From Myxococcales bacterium (GTDB lineage: Bacteria; Myxococcota_A; Polyangia; Polyangiales; Ga0077539): 64,000 nt of DNA. Location: the NCBI GenBank assembly GCA_016793325.1, contig JAEUKI010000055.1, positions 124,001 through 188,000 on the forward strand, given 5' to 3'. The notes below the pieces were generated by a model, which saw only the letters and a list, made by a program, of their open reading frames with translations, had not been told where the DNA came from and searched no databases. Shown one piece after another: positions 55,294-64,000 of the stretch. Within the stretch, counting starts at the first letter, position 1; each line of letters opens with the position of its first letter. The translations under genes were made by a program, and so were the position numbers.

Positions 55294-56451
55294 ATGCGCG
55301 CGCGCGTCGAGTCCGAGCCCGGTTGGATCTTCTCGCGTCGCGAGGACCTCGCGCTCTTCGGCGGAACGGCCCTCGTCTCGATCGCGCTCATGCTCGTGGG
55401 CTACCCCTTGGGCCTGTGGTCTCGGCCGTACCCGCTGTGGGCGTGGGCCGCGACGGTGCTCTTCGTCGACGTCGCGCACGTGTGGTCGACGATCTTTCGC
55501 GTGTACCTCGACGGAGACGAGGTTCGACGAAGGCCGACGCTCTACCTCGGCGCGCCCGTGCTCGTGTACGCGCTCGGCGTCGCCGTGTACGCGCGCTTCG
55601 GGCACGCGGGGTTCTGGCGCGCGCTCGCGTACGTCGCGGTGTGGCACTTCGTTCGGCAGCAGGTCGGATGGGTCGCGATCTACCAGCGAATTCGCAGTGA
55701 ATCCAGCGTGTGGGACGCGCGGCTCGACAAGCTCGCGGTGTACGCCGCGACCGTGGGCCCGGTGCTCTATTGGCACGCGAACATGCCGCGCGAGTTCGAC
55801 TGGTTCGTCTCGGGTGACTTCGTGCGAGGCGCCCTCGGCGCGCGCGGCGGCGCGATCGCCGAGTGGACGATGTTCGCGATCCTCGCGCTGTGGGGCGCGC
55901 GAAAGCTCCAGCGCGCGCGCGGCGAACGCGCGATCAACCCAGGCGTCGCGCTGATCGTCGTGAGCACGTTCGCCTGTTGGTACGGCGGGATCGTCCTGAC
56001 CAACAACGATTGGAGCTTCACCGTCACCAACGTGCTCATCCATGGAATCCCGTACCTCGCGCTGCTCTGGCGCTACGCGAGCAACCGCTTCGGCGCTGAG
56101 AATTCACAGACGGATCCCGCGCAGCGCGCCGGCGAAGCCCCGCGAGAGCCCTCGATGGCCGCGCGGGTCGTCTTCGCGGGGACGTGGGCCTTTGTCGCGG
56201 TCCTCGTGGTCATCGCCCTCGTCGAAGAGTTCGCTTGGGACCAGCTCGCGTGGCACGAGCGGACCGCGTTGTTCGGTGACCTGGGATTTCGATTGGACGC
56301 ATCCGTTCTGCGGTGGATCGTTCCGCTGCTCGCGCTCCCGCAGGCGACGCACTACGTGCTCGACGGTTTCGTGTGGCGCGGCGGGGCCCACAACCCGGCG
56401 CTCGCGTCGACGCTCGGGCTTCGTGTGACAGGCCAAAAATCCGCGCATTAG
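55294..56451 (+). CDS. Polytopic membrane protein, hypothetical
   Basis: The 385-residue protein has about eight predicted membrane helices (ALFGGTALVSIALMLVGYPL, LWAWAATVLFVDVAHVWSTI, ALIVVSTFACWYGGIVL, SVLRWIVPLLALPQATHYVL) with several His, Trp and Arg residues near the membrane. I do not recognise the family. It is the last gene of the zinc-ribbon/DUF350/oxidoreductase run, two bases after the oxidoreductase stop. I chose ATG 55294, as the upstream frame lies inside the previous gene. Confidence 0.78.
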   Translation: MRARVESEPGWIFSRREDLALFGGTALVSIALMLVGYPLGLWSRPYPLWAWAATVLFVDVAHVWSTIFRVYLDGDEVRRRPTLYLGAPVLVYALGVAVYARFGHAGFWRALAYVAVWHFVRQQVGWVAIYQRIRSESSVWDARLDKLAVYAATVGPVLYWHANMPREFDWFVSGDFVRGALGARGGAIAEWTMFAILALWGARKLQRARGERAINPGVALIVVSTFACWYGGIVLTNNDWSFTVTNVLIHGIPYLALLWRYASNRFGAENSQTDPAQRAGEAPREPSMAARVVFAGTWAFVAVLVVIALVEEFAWDQLAWHERTALFGDLGFRLDASVLRWIVPLLALPQATHYVLDGFVWRGGAHNPALASTLGLRVTGQKSAH

Positions 56452-56455
56452 GTAG

Positions 56456-56481
56456 TCACACCGAAGGCGTTGCTCGTGTGA
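56456..56481. promoter_or_regulatory. Candidate TetR operator
   Basis: TCACAC at 56456-56461 and its exact complement GTGTGA at 56476-56481 form a 26-bp interrupted palindrome. It lies 60 bases upstream of the TetR-family start and just after the membrane-protein stop. Position and symmetry fit an autoregulatory site, but six-base arms are weak evidence. Confidence 0.3.
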
Positions 56482-56541
56482 TCCTTGAAACCCTCCAACC
56501 GCCCGACAGGCAGTTTCTCGAACCGCGCGAGGACGAGTACA

Positions 56542-57168
56542 ATGACAGCGATGTCTGACGACAACAACAAGAACGTGCGTGCTCGGATCCTCGACGCCGC
56601 GGTCGAGCTTCTACGCAAGTCTGGCGTGAAGAAGCTCGCGCAGCCGCAGGTGGCGCGCGAAGCCGGTGTTCCGCAGGGACACCTCACGTACTACTTCCCT
56701 CGCAAGGTCGATCTCTTGCTCGCGGTGGCCGAGCGATTCGTCGAGATCGTTCAAAAAGAGATGGAAGAGCTTCGCGCGACGGGCACCGATGGCGTGGCTC
56801 CGCGCAACACGGGCATCGCGTTCGCGCGTGAAGCCGTGATCGATCGCGAGCGGACGCGCATGCTGCTCGGGCTCGTCACCGAGGCGGACAACGAAGAAGC
56901 GGTGATCGAGCCCGTGGCGCGCGGCGCCAAGCTCATGCGGACGATGGTCGCGCGCGCGATCGATCGGCACCCGGAGGACCCGGACACGTGGCTGACGCTC
57001 GCGCTGTTCTGGGGCCTCGGCGTGCAGCAACTGCTGTTTCCGCAGCGCTCGACGGAGCAAGTCGAGGCGCTCATCGAGCGCTTCGAACAGTGGCTCGAGG
57101 CCACGAAGCAGGGCGAAGACGGCGATCTCCGCCGCTCGGGCACCGTGCTGAAGAAGCAAGTCGGTTGA
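56542..57168 (+). CDS. TetR/AcrR-family transcriptional regulator
   Basis: The 208-residue protein has an N-terminal helix-turn-helix (about 14-60: ARILDAAVELLRKSG, then LAQPQVAREAGVPQGHLTYY and FPRKVDLL), a classic TetR DNA-binding domain, followed by a helical ligand domain. ATG 56542 follows GAGGA at 56529-56533 with eight-base spacing; ATG 56551 is an alternative. It sits 90 bases after the DUF350-operon membrane gene and may control that operon or itself. Confidence 0.9.
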   Translation: MTAMSDDNNKNVRARILDAAVELLRKSGVKKLAQPQVAREAGVPQGHLTYYFPRKVDLLLAVAERFVEIVQKEMEELRATGTDGVAPRNTGIAFAREAVIDRERTRMLLGLVTEADNEEAVIEPVARGAKLMRTMVARAIDRHPEDPDTWLTLALFWGLGVQQLLFPQRSTEQVEALIERFEQWLEATKQGEDGDLRRSGTVLKKQVG

Positions 57169-57403
57169 CCCACTCAGGGGGGGGAGATTCGGCGGGGACG
57201 CCAAGAATCGGTCGAGGGCCGGTGTTCTCCCCGTTGCCAGTCGAGCCCCCGGAGGGTCGCTGGGAACGTTGAACGCTGAGAAGTGTCTGTGGGACGCTCG
57301 CCCGAATCAAAGGGAGCGAGCGCCGCGCGGCCACCGCTTGGTCGTGTCGACGTCGGCTACGACCGCGGACGGCTAGCGGTCGGGCAAACCAACGGAGCTC
57401 TGC

Positions 57404-60400
57404 ATGCAAATCACCACGTTGCGGTCTCTCTCGCGCGCAGCCGCGCTGATCGCCGCGACCACTGCGGTCGCGAGCGTCTCGGGTTGTCGGCGAGGTCCCA
57501 CTGTCGAAGTGAGCGTCGCTCAGGTCGAGCGCGTTCGCTCGGGTGTGTTCGTCACCGCGCAGGGAGCGCGCAGCGAAGGCAGCGATGTTCGCGTCGTTCA
57601 ACGGCTCGCCGCGGGCGATCTCGTGCGCGTCGACGAAAACGGCCGCGCGGTGCTCTCGCTCGACGGAGGCGGTCGCTACGTGCTCGATCACGGAGCGTCC
57701 GTTCGCGTCCGAGGCCCGCGCGCAGCGACGCTCGAGCACGGAAGGCTCTGGGTGTCCGGCGGCGGCGAAGGCGGTCGCTCCGAAGTGACGCAGATCACCG
57801 TCGGCGACACCGTGCTCCACCTGCGCGGCGCGCGCGCGAGCATCGCCGAGACGCAAGGACACGCGACGGTGAGCGTGCTCGCGGGCGAGGTCGCGTACGA
57901 GTCGGGCGCTCGCCGCGGCGCGATTCGCACCGGCGAGACCGGCGAGATCTCCGTGCAAAACGCCAGGGTCGCAGCGCACTCGGCGTACGACGATTGGACC
58001 GGCGGGCTCGCGGACGACGTCCCGTCGAACGGCGGTGAGGTCGCGGGGCTCGGGTCCGTCGGCGCGCGAACGCCCGGAGAAACGGGTCAGCCGCGATGGC
58101 CCATGGTGATGCAGCGGCTCGAGACGTTCGTCACCGTGCGCGGAGATCTCGCGATCACGACGATCGATCAGTGGTTCTTCAACCCGTCGAGCGAGACCGT
58201 CGAAGGGCTCTACACGTTCAACACCCCGCCCGGCGCGGTGCTGCAGATGTTCGGCGTCGATCGCCGCGGGCAGATCGTCGAGGGGATCGTCAAAGAGAAG
58301 CAGCAGGCCGCCGCGCAGTACCAAGCGCAGGTGTACCGAGGATCGACGCACGACCCCGCGCTGCTCGAGTGGGACGCGCCGGGGCGCTACCACGCGAGGC
58401 TCTATCCGATCGCCGGCGGATCGACGCGACGCGTGCGCGTCCGCTACGCCCAGTGGTTGAACAGCGACGCCAACGGGCGGCGCGTGTATCGCCTGCCGCT
58501 CGCCGCGCTCGACACGCGCATCGGAGAGTTCAAAGCGGACTTCGACCTCGGCGACGCCAACGTCACGAGCGTGCGCGCGGGGCACACCGCGCGCGTCAAC
58601 GAAGACAATCACTTGGTGATCACTGAGAGCGACGTGCTCCCGAGGTCGGACCTGGTCGTCGAGATGCAGGGGCTCTCGACGATGGCGGCGACGGCGCAGC
58701 GCGTTCCGCAGAGCGGCGATCCGCGGGGAGGATACCTGCGCGTCGCGGTGCGGCCGCCGGTCGAGACGAGCCGCGAGGCCCGCGACGAAGGCGTCGACCT
58801 CGTGATCGTCGTCGATCACTCGGCGGCCACGGATGACCTCGCGTTGCGGCTCGAACAAGCGTTCGTCGAGAGCTTGCTCGGGACGCTCGATCAACGGGAC
58901 TCGGTGCTCGTCCTCGCGGGCGACGTGACGACGCGCGCGGTGGGCTCCGAGCGCGCAGAGCTCGCGCCGGTGACGGCCGAGCGTCGTCGCGCGATCACCG
59001 AAGCGCTCGCGCGCGATCGATTGGGCGGCGCGACGGACCTCGGCGCGATGATCGCCGCGGCGCACCGCGCGCTGCGCCCCGGTCGCAACGGCGCGATCGT
59101 GTACGTGGGCGATGGGCACGCGACCGTGGGCGAAAACGCGCTCCCTTCGCTGCGCGCGATGATGAGTCGATTGAGCCCGAGGCCGCGCTTCTACGCGGTC
59201 GCCGTCGGCGAAGAGCCGCGGCTCGAGCTGCTCGACGGAATCGCTTCTCCCGCGGGACTCTCGCGGAGGATCACGCGTCGCGGCGACGTCGCGCGCACCT
59301 CGCTCGAGCTGCTCGAGCACGTCTCGCGGCCGCTCGTGCGCAACGTGCGCGTCGACCTCGGTCCCGGCGTGAGCGCTGTGTATCCCGCGGAGCCCGTTGA
59401 TTTGCCCGTCGGGCAGCCCATCGAAGTCGTCGGGCGCTATCCCGGCGACGCGCCGCGCACCGTCACGATCCGCGGATTGTGGAACGGCCGTGAGTTCACC
59501 GAGACGCTCCCGATCTCTGCGGGGCAGATCGATGACGGCGAGGACCTTCGCTATCGCTGGGCGACGATGCGACTCGAGAACCTCCTCGCGCGCGGAGAGC
59601 AGCGCGCGGTCGTGGTCGAGCTCGGGACGCGCTTCGGGCTGATCACGCCGTTCACGTCGCTCTATGTCCCGAGCGAAGACGAAGTGAGCGCGCTCGAGGA
59701 GCGACGTCGCATGGGGCCGAGGATTCCCACGCGATTCGCGGATTTGGGCGTGAGCGATCTGTTTCCGCTCGTGGGTTGTTCGAAGATGCGCAGCGCGGTG
59801 AGCACCCGCACCGAAGAGTCTCGAGCAGCGCAGTCTGCGCCCGACGAGGCGAATGAAGAAGGCGGCGAAGGGCGGCGCCAAGAGGGCCCCGAGGGCCGCT
59901 TGGGAGGGCGCGAAGCTCCGTCGCGATCCGCGCGCTACGCGATTCGCAACAACGGCGAACCGCCGCACATGGCGCGGCAAGCGTCGCGAGACAGCGTCCA
60001 GTCGCGCGGGATCTTCGCAGCGCTCGGCGCGCCTGGAAGCAGCCCGTCCGGAGAGCCACAGAGTCCCTTTGGTGGGATCGTCGACACGCAGAGCACGATC
60101 GCTGAGCAAGCCGCCGCCGCCGCTCCGACGACAGCCGCCGCGCCGACGCCGGAGGCTGCGCCGCAGGCAGCGCAGCAACGGCGCGCGACGAGCAACGACA
60201 ACGAACGCGACAACCGCAACGGCAACATGGACGGCGATCGCGTGGGCGACGCGTTCGGCTTCGGCGGACTCGGCGCCAACGGCACCGCGTGGGGCGGCGG
60301 CGGCACGGGCGAAGGCACGATCGGCCTGGGAAATTTCGGCACGATGGGCCACGGAAGCGGGACCGGCTCGGGTCAGGGCTACGGCTCGGGCGCGGGCGGC

Positions 60401-62248
60401 GGGCTTCGTGGGCGCGGCAACCGCGGTCCCACGGTGCGCGCGGCGCCTCCGCAGGTCACGGGGCAATTGTCGCCCGAAGCGATTCGTCGCGTCGTGCTCC
60501 GCAACCTCGGTCAAGTCGCGCACTGCCACGAGCAGGGGCTCGCGCAGAACCCGTCACTCGAAGGCCGCGTGGTGATTCGCTTCATCATTGGAGGTACCGG
60601 CTCGGTCATGGGCTCGGCGGTGCAAGAGAGCAACCTGTCGGTTCCCTCGACCGCGAGCTGCATCGCGAACGCGTTTCGTCGTTGGCAGTTTCCGTCGCCC
60701 GAAGGCGGCGGGATCGTGACGGTGAACTACCCCATCAACTTGCAAGCGGAGGGGGCCGGTCCGAGCTACGCGGCGGCGAGCCCGCGTTCGAACGAGCTTC
60801 CTCGCGAGTCCGCTCCGGCGCGCGCGGCGCGACGCATTCCGCGCACGAACCCCGGGATCGCGGTCGAAGCGGTCTCGCGCTGCTCGGACGCCGCGAGCGT
60901 CGCGCTCTCGGAGCGCGTGGGCCTCTGGCGCGAGCGCATCGAAGGCACCGACGCAGCGTCGCTCGTGGCGCAGTACCGCCGCGCGCGCAACGCGTGCGAA
61001 GCGTCTTCGTGGGCCGAGCGCGTCGCGCTCTTGCGATTGCTCCACGACCGCGCAGGGACGCTCGAAGGACGCATCGCGCTCTATCACGCGCTCACGATGG
61101 ACCGCGCGGCGCAGGGCTGGATGCGCTCGATGATCCTCCGCGCCCTCGCGCGCTCGGGGCAGCTCGCGCGCGCCCAAGAGCTCGGCCTCGGACGGCTCGA
61201 CGCGAACACGATGGTGCAAGCGCTCGGCGCCGCCGCGACGCCCGCGCAACGATTGAGCGTCCTCGGCGAGCTCGCGCGTCGCTACCCGGACGACATGGAC
61301 CTCGCGACCCGCTACCTCGACGAGGCGCTCGCGCAGAACGCGCGCGACGTCGTTCGACTGCAGGGCGCGCGGATGCGTTCGAGCGCGCAGGCGGACGGTC
61401 GCGTGCGCACGGCGGTGGGAGAAGCGCTCTTCGCGATCGGCGACGAAGCCGAAGCGCGCCGATGCTTCAGCGAGATCGTCGAGTTCGCGCCCGATGATCC
61501 TGCGGCGCGCAGGAGGCTCGGCGACATCGCGCTCTCGCACGGCTGGGCCGACGAAGCGTACCGACAGTTTCAGATGCTCGCCGTCGCCGAGAACGAAGCG
61601 CCCGAAGTGCTCCTTCGTCAGGCGATGGCCGCGCGGATGGCCGGGCGACTCGACGAAGCCGTTCGCCTCGCCGAGCGCGTCGCGCAAGAGAGCTCGTCCG
61701 GCAACGGAACGCTCGGCGACGTCGCGAGCGCGTGGATCGGCCTCGAGCTCGGGATCGCCGCGAGCGAGCGCGGCGTGGCGCGCAACGTGATCGACGCGCT
61801 CCGTTCGCGCTGGCGCCTCTCGAGCGCGGCGCGAGGCGCGGGCGCGCTTCGCATCGTGGCGCGCTGGGCGCACCCGGACGACGGCGCAGAGCTCTATCTG
61901 CAGATGCCGGGCGAGAGCCCGCGTCGAAGCGACTGGGTCGCGGGGCAAGTGTTCTTCGAGAGCACGGTGTTCGCCGACGCGCCGCAGTCGATCGCGCTCG
62001 AAGTTCGTCGCGGCGAAGGCGCGCGGCAGCGAGGAAAGATCGAGCTCGTGCTGCTCTTCAACGAAGGGCAAGCGAGCGAGCGCATCGAGCGCCGCACGCT
62101 CGAGTTCGACGGGACCGTCTCGAGGCACGTGTTCGACCTCGCGGGCACGACGCTCACGGCGCGGCCCCAGGGCACCTCGCTCGTGGCCGACCCGACGGTG
62201 GCCGCGGGCGTCGCAGCGCAGGGCGTCCGTGCGGGAGGTGCGCGATGA
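57404..62248 (+). CDS. FecR-VIT-VWA-AgmX-TPR multidomain lipoprotein
   Basis: The 1614-residue protein has a leader with lipobox-like VSGC. It continues with a FecR-like segment (about 60-190), a VIT domain (about 235-370, LETFVTVRGDLAITTIDQWF) and a VWA domain (about 460-620). The VWA metal site reads VDHSAATD instead of DxSxS, with GGATDLG for the second motif. A Gly/Ala/Asn-rich linker follows, then an AgmX/PglI-type TonB-like domain (about 1020-1120, SPEAIRRVVLRNLGQVAHCH), TPR-like helices and a beta-rich C-terminus. It is likely a large surface or periplasmic scaffold. It overlaps the next paralog by ATGA. Confidence 0.88.
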   Translation: MQITTLRSLSRAAALIAATTAVASVSGCRRGPTVEVSVAQVERVRSGVFVTAQGARSEGSDVRVVQRLAAGDLVRVDENGRAVLSLDGGGRYVLDHGASVRVRGPRAATLEHGRLWVSGGGEGGRSEVTQITVGDTVLHLRGARASIAETQGHATVSVLAGEVAYESGARRGAIRTGETGEISVQNARVAAHSAYDDWTGGLADDVPSNGGEVAGLGSVGARTPGETGQPRWPMVMQRLETFVTVRGDLAITTIDQWFFNPSSETVEGLYTFNTPPGAVLQMFGVDRRGQIVEGIVKEKQQAAAQYQAQVYRGSTHDPALLEWDAPGRYHARLYPIAGGSTRRVRVRYAQWLNSDANGRRVYRLPLAALDTRIGEFKADFDLGDANVTSVRAGHTARVNEDNHLVITESDVLPRSDLVVEMQGLSTMAATAQRVPQSGDPRGGYLRVAVRPPVETSREARDEGVDLVIVVDHSAATDDLALRLEQAFVESLLGTLDQRDSVLVLAGDVTTRAVGSERAELAPVTAERRRAITEALARDRLGGATDLGAMIAAAHRALRPGRNGAIVYVGDGHATVGENALPSLRAMMSRLSPRPRFYAVAVGEEPRLELLDGIASPAGLSRRITRRGDVARTSLELLEHVSRPLVRNVRVDLGPGVSAVYPAEPVDLPVGQPIEVVGRYPGDAPRTVTIRGLWNGREFTETLPISAGQIDDGEDLRYRWATMRLENLLARGEQRAVVVELGTRFGLITPFTSLYVPSEDEVSALEERRRMGPRIPTRFADLGVSDLFPLVGCSKMRSAVSTRTEESRAAQSAPDEANEEGGEGRRQEGPEGRLGGREAPSRSARYAIRNNGEPPHMARQASRDSVQSRGIFAALGAPGSSPSGEPQSPFGGIVDTQSTIAEQAAAAAPTTAAAPTPEAAPQAAQQRRATSNDNERDNRNGNMDGDRVGDAFGFGGLGANGTAWGGGGTGEGTIGLGNFGTMGHGSGTGSGQGYGSGAGGGLRGRGNRGPTVRAAPPQVTGQLSPEAIRRVVLRNLGQVAHCHEQGLAQNPSLEGRVVIRFIIGGTGSVMGSAVQESNLSVPSTASCIANAFRRWQFPSPEGGGIVTVNYPINLQAEGAGPSYAAASPRSNELPRESAPARAARRIPRTNPGIAVEAVSRCSDAASVALSERVGLWRERIEGTDAASLVAQYRRARNACEASSWAERVALLRLLHDRAGTLEGRIALYHALTMDRAAQGWMRSMILRALARSGQLARAQELGLGRLDANTMVQALGAAATPAQRLSVLGELARRYPDDMDLATRYLDEALAQNARDVVRLQGARMRSSAQADGRVRTAVGEALFAIGDEAEARRCFSEIVEFAPDDPAARRRLGDIALSHGWADEAYRQFQMLAVAENEAPEVLLRQAMAARMAGRLDEAVRLAERVAQESSSGNGTLGDVASAWIGLELGIAASERGVARNVIDALRSRWRLSSAARGAGALRIVARWAHPDDGAELYLQMPGESPRRSDWVAGQVFFESTVFADAPQSIALEVRRGEGARQRGKIELVLLFNEGQASERIERRTLEFDGTVSRHVFDLAGTTLTARPQGTSLVADPTVAAGVAAQGVRAGGAR

Positions 62249-64000
62249 TCCGCGCCGAACGCAAGCGCTCGTCCGTTGGTGGCGCGCTCTCGCTCTCGAT
62301 TTTGTGTGCGCTCGGATCGCCCCTCGTCGCGTGCGGCGCGCAGTCGTCCGCGGGCGATCGGCTCGCCGCGCGACTGCAGGAGACGACCGCGTCGGTCGAG
62401 GTCCTTCACGTCGGCGTGACGGTGAAGGACAAGTCCGGCGCGGAGCAATCTCCGACGACCTCGGCGCGCATGGAGCGCGACGGATCGATGCGCACGTCCG
62501 CCGCGGGCCGCGCGGTGATTCGCACGGACGACGGCCTCGAGCTGCGCGTCGCTGGCGACAGCGAAGTGCTCTCGCGCGACGCGGTGTTGTCGCTCACCAA
62601 GGGTCGCGTGTTCGTCAGCTCGTGGGGCGCGGACGAGCGCACGATTCGCATCGGTGATGACCTCACCATCGCGATCGGCGACGCGGCGCTCGAGCTCGAG
62701 CGCGACGCGAACGGAGCGATCCGCGCGATCGGCGTCCGCGGAGAAGTCGGCTATCGCACGGCGCGATCGAACGGGCGGCTCGCGCAAGGGCAGATGCTCG
62801 CGGGCCGAGGCGAGCTCGAGCTGCAGCCCGCGGCCGTGTGGGAAGACTGGACCGGCGGCGCGGCGAGCCCGCAGGGCGTCGCGGTGCGCGGCGCGGTGGG
62901 CGCTGGCGTCGCGGTGAGCCACGTGAACAACGGCGAGGCTCCGCAAGCGCTCGCGACGAACGAGCACAAAGTCTCGGTGCGCGTCGACGGCGACTCGGCG
63001 ACGACCGAGGTGATGCAGACGTTCTTCAACGGCTCGGATCACACCTCGCCGGTCGAGTACCGCATTCGTCTCCCCGACGGCGCGATGGTCTCGCGGTTCA
63101 CGTACTGGCAGATGAACCGCGGAACGACGATGTACTCGGTCGAGTTCGGCCCCGCGACGGTCTCGGGGACGGGCGACTACGAGGGCTCGCGACAAGCGCT
63201 CTTGCGCGCGCCCGACGGCTCGCTCTTCGCGCGTCTGCCTGCGATCGCGCCGGGTCAATCGCTGCGCGTTCGCCTCGAGTACAGCGAGTGGCTCCATCGT
63301 GACGGAGCGCGACGGACGTATACGTACCCGCTGGGTGACGCGCAGCGGCCGCCGTTCGTCGGTGAGTTCTTGTTCGACCTGCGTGTCGATCGCGGTGGTG
63401 TTGCTGCGCTGCGCGGGCCGTCGGGCTCGATGATCCAAGGCGCAGAGCGCTTGCGGATCACCAAGAGCGACTATCGCCCTCGCGGTGACGTCGTCGTCGA
63501 GCTCTTCGACGCTCGCGCCCCGAGCGCCAACGAAGCGCACGCTCGCGTGTGGCGCTCGCGCAACGTCATCGCGGGCCAGCAGTTCGCGATGGTCGACCTC
63601 GCGTTGCCGACCACCGCCGCGCGAGGAACAGACCTCGTGCTCGTCGTCGACGACTCGGCCGCGACGGACCCCGGTTCGCTCACGACCGCGAGCGCGGCGG
63701 TCAACGCGATCCTGCAGTCCCTCGGGCCCGACGACCGCGTGCAGCTCGTCTTCGGAGACCTTCGCGCGCGACCCGCGGACGGCGTCGCGGGGCAGCTCGG
63801 CGCTGTGGACGACGCGCGTCGCCGCGCGATCCTCGAGTCGATCTCGCGCGTGCGGCCGGCGGGCGCGACGGACATTGGACGTATTCTGTCCGATGCGTAC
63901 GACAAGCTGGATCCCACGCGAAACGGCGCTGTCGTGTACCTCGGCGACGCGCTTCCGACGATGGGGACGCTCGACCCCGCGCGGCTCGTCGACGAGACGC
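62245..64000 (+). CDS. FecR/VIT/VWA lipoprotein, 3' end beyond the window
   Basis: The open frame continues to the window end (585 codons visible). The start ATG overlaps the preceding stop and follows GGGAGG. The leader ends in a lipobox LVAC. The order of domains repeats that of the preceding protein: a FecR-like beta region, the shared DWTGG linker (about residues 207-211), a VIT-like segment, then VWA from about 460 with VLVVDDSAATD and GATDIG. It is a paralog likely made together with its neighbour. The C-terminal domains cannot be judged here. Confidence 0.85.
   Translation, partial: MIRAERKRSSVGGALSLSILCALGSPLVACGAQSSAGDRLAARLQETTASVEVLHVGVTVKDKSGAEQSPTTSARMERDGSMRTSAAGRAVIRTDDGLELRVAGDSEVLSRDAVLSLTKGRVFVSSWGADERTIRIGDDLTIAIGDAALELERDANGAIRAIGVRGEVGYRTARSNGRLAQGQMLAGRGELELQPAAVWEDWTGGAASPQGVAVRGAVGAGVAVSHVNNGEAPQALATNEHKVSVRVDGDSATTEVMQTFFNGSDHTSPVEYRIRLPDGAMVSRFTYWQMNRGTTMYSVEFGPATVSGTGDYEGSRQALLRAPDGSLFARLPAIAPGQSLRVRLEYSEWLHRDGARRTYTYPLGDAQRPPFVGEFLFDLRVDRGGVAALRGPSGSMIQGAERLRITKSDYRPRGDVVVELFDARAPSANEAHARVWRSRNVIAGQQFAMVDLALPTTAARGTDLVLVVDDSAATDPGSLTTASAAVNAILQSLGPDDRVQLVFGDLRARPADGVAGQLGAVDDARRRAILESISRVRPAGATDIGRILSDAYDKLDPTRNGAVVYLGDALPTMGTLDPARLVDET

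Overview
The window is GC-rich bacterial chromosome (roughly 70 percent GC by eye, strong third-position GC) and looks like a Myxococcota genome of the Polyangia/Sandaracinaceae type. Supporting traits are Hanks-type kinases with zinc-ribbon and extracytoplasmic parts, many Asp/Ser/Gly-rich lipoproteins, a Cys-rich secreted protein with a MYXO-CTERM-like tail, FecR/VIT/VWA lipoproteins, AgmX/TonB-type proteins and frequent 4-bp ATGA or GTGA gene overlaps. I see no rRNA, tRNA, CRISPR array or phage, and no insertion-sequence transposase.

Layout. 0-10.5 kb: a secreted duplicated-domain protein, small membrane proteins, dapD-dapE (lysine/peptidoglycan precursor), rlmN-ftsH, and a copper-monooxygenase-like lipoprotein with an outer-membrane-type partner. 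10.5-17 kb, minus strand: hen1 and pnkp, the bacterial RNA 3'-end methylation and repair pair, followed at short spacing by two tandem full-length EF-Tu paralogs that have lost their GTP-binding motifs. 17-21 kb: membrane-anchored cyclophilin, queA and tgt (queuosine), and a CAP-domain lipoprotein. 21-27 kb, minus strand: a zinc-ribbon protein with TMIGV repeats, a receptor-like Ser/Thr kinase and a secreted propeller protein. 28.7-35.5 kb: a two-gene P-loop NTPase/TPR cassette, a soluble Ser/Thr kinase and an ArsA-like ATPase. 36-48 kb: envelope genes (TonB-type protein, PEGA/TPR and FG-GAP proteins, an ABC1 atypical kinase, a TonB-domain/TonB-dependent-receptor fusion, a Cys-rich secreted protein). 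50.7-57.2 kb: a PhnD-like protein, then a zinc-ribbon/DUF350/aminopropyltransferase-membrane-domain/FAD-oxidoreductase/membrane-protein operon and a TetR regulator. 57.4-64 kb: two overlapping FecR-VIT-VWA lipoproteins, the second cut by the window end.

Four non-coding stretches (28.0-28.7, 35.5-35.95, 48.1-48.9 and 49.7-50.7 kb) are packed with structured repeats: perfect and imperfect inverted repeats, tandem arrays, and a large inverted pair of 26-bp arrays around hairpins with compensatory changes.

The most promising novel system is hen1-pnkp-pseudoEF-Tu-pseudoEF-Tu. Hen1/Pnkp repair ribotoxin-cleaved RNA. EF-Tu normally binds aminoacyl-tRNA. Two co-oriented, GTPase-dead EF-Tu copies directly downstream suggest a tRNA-recognition, delivery or decoy module for RNA repair. 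The NTPase/TPR cassette and the truncated-aminopropyltransferase operon are the next most interesting.
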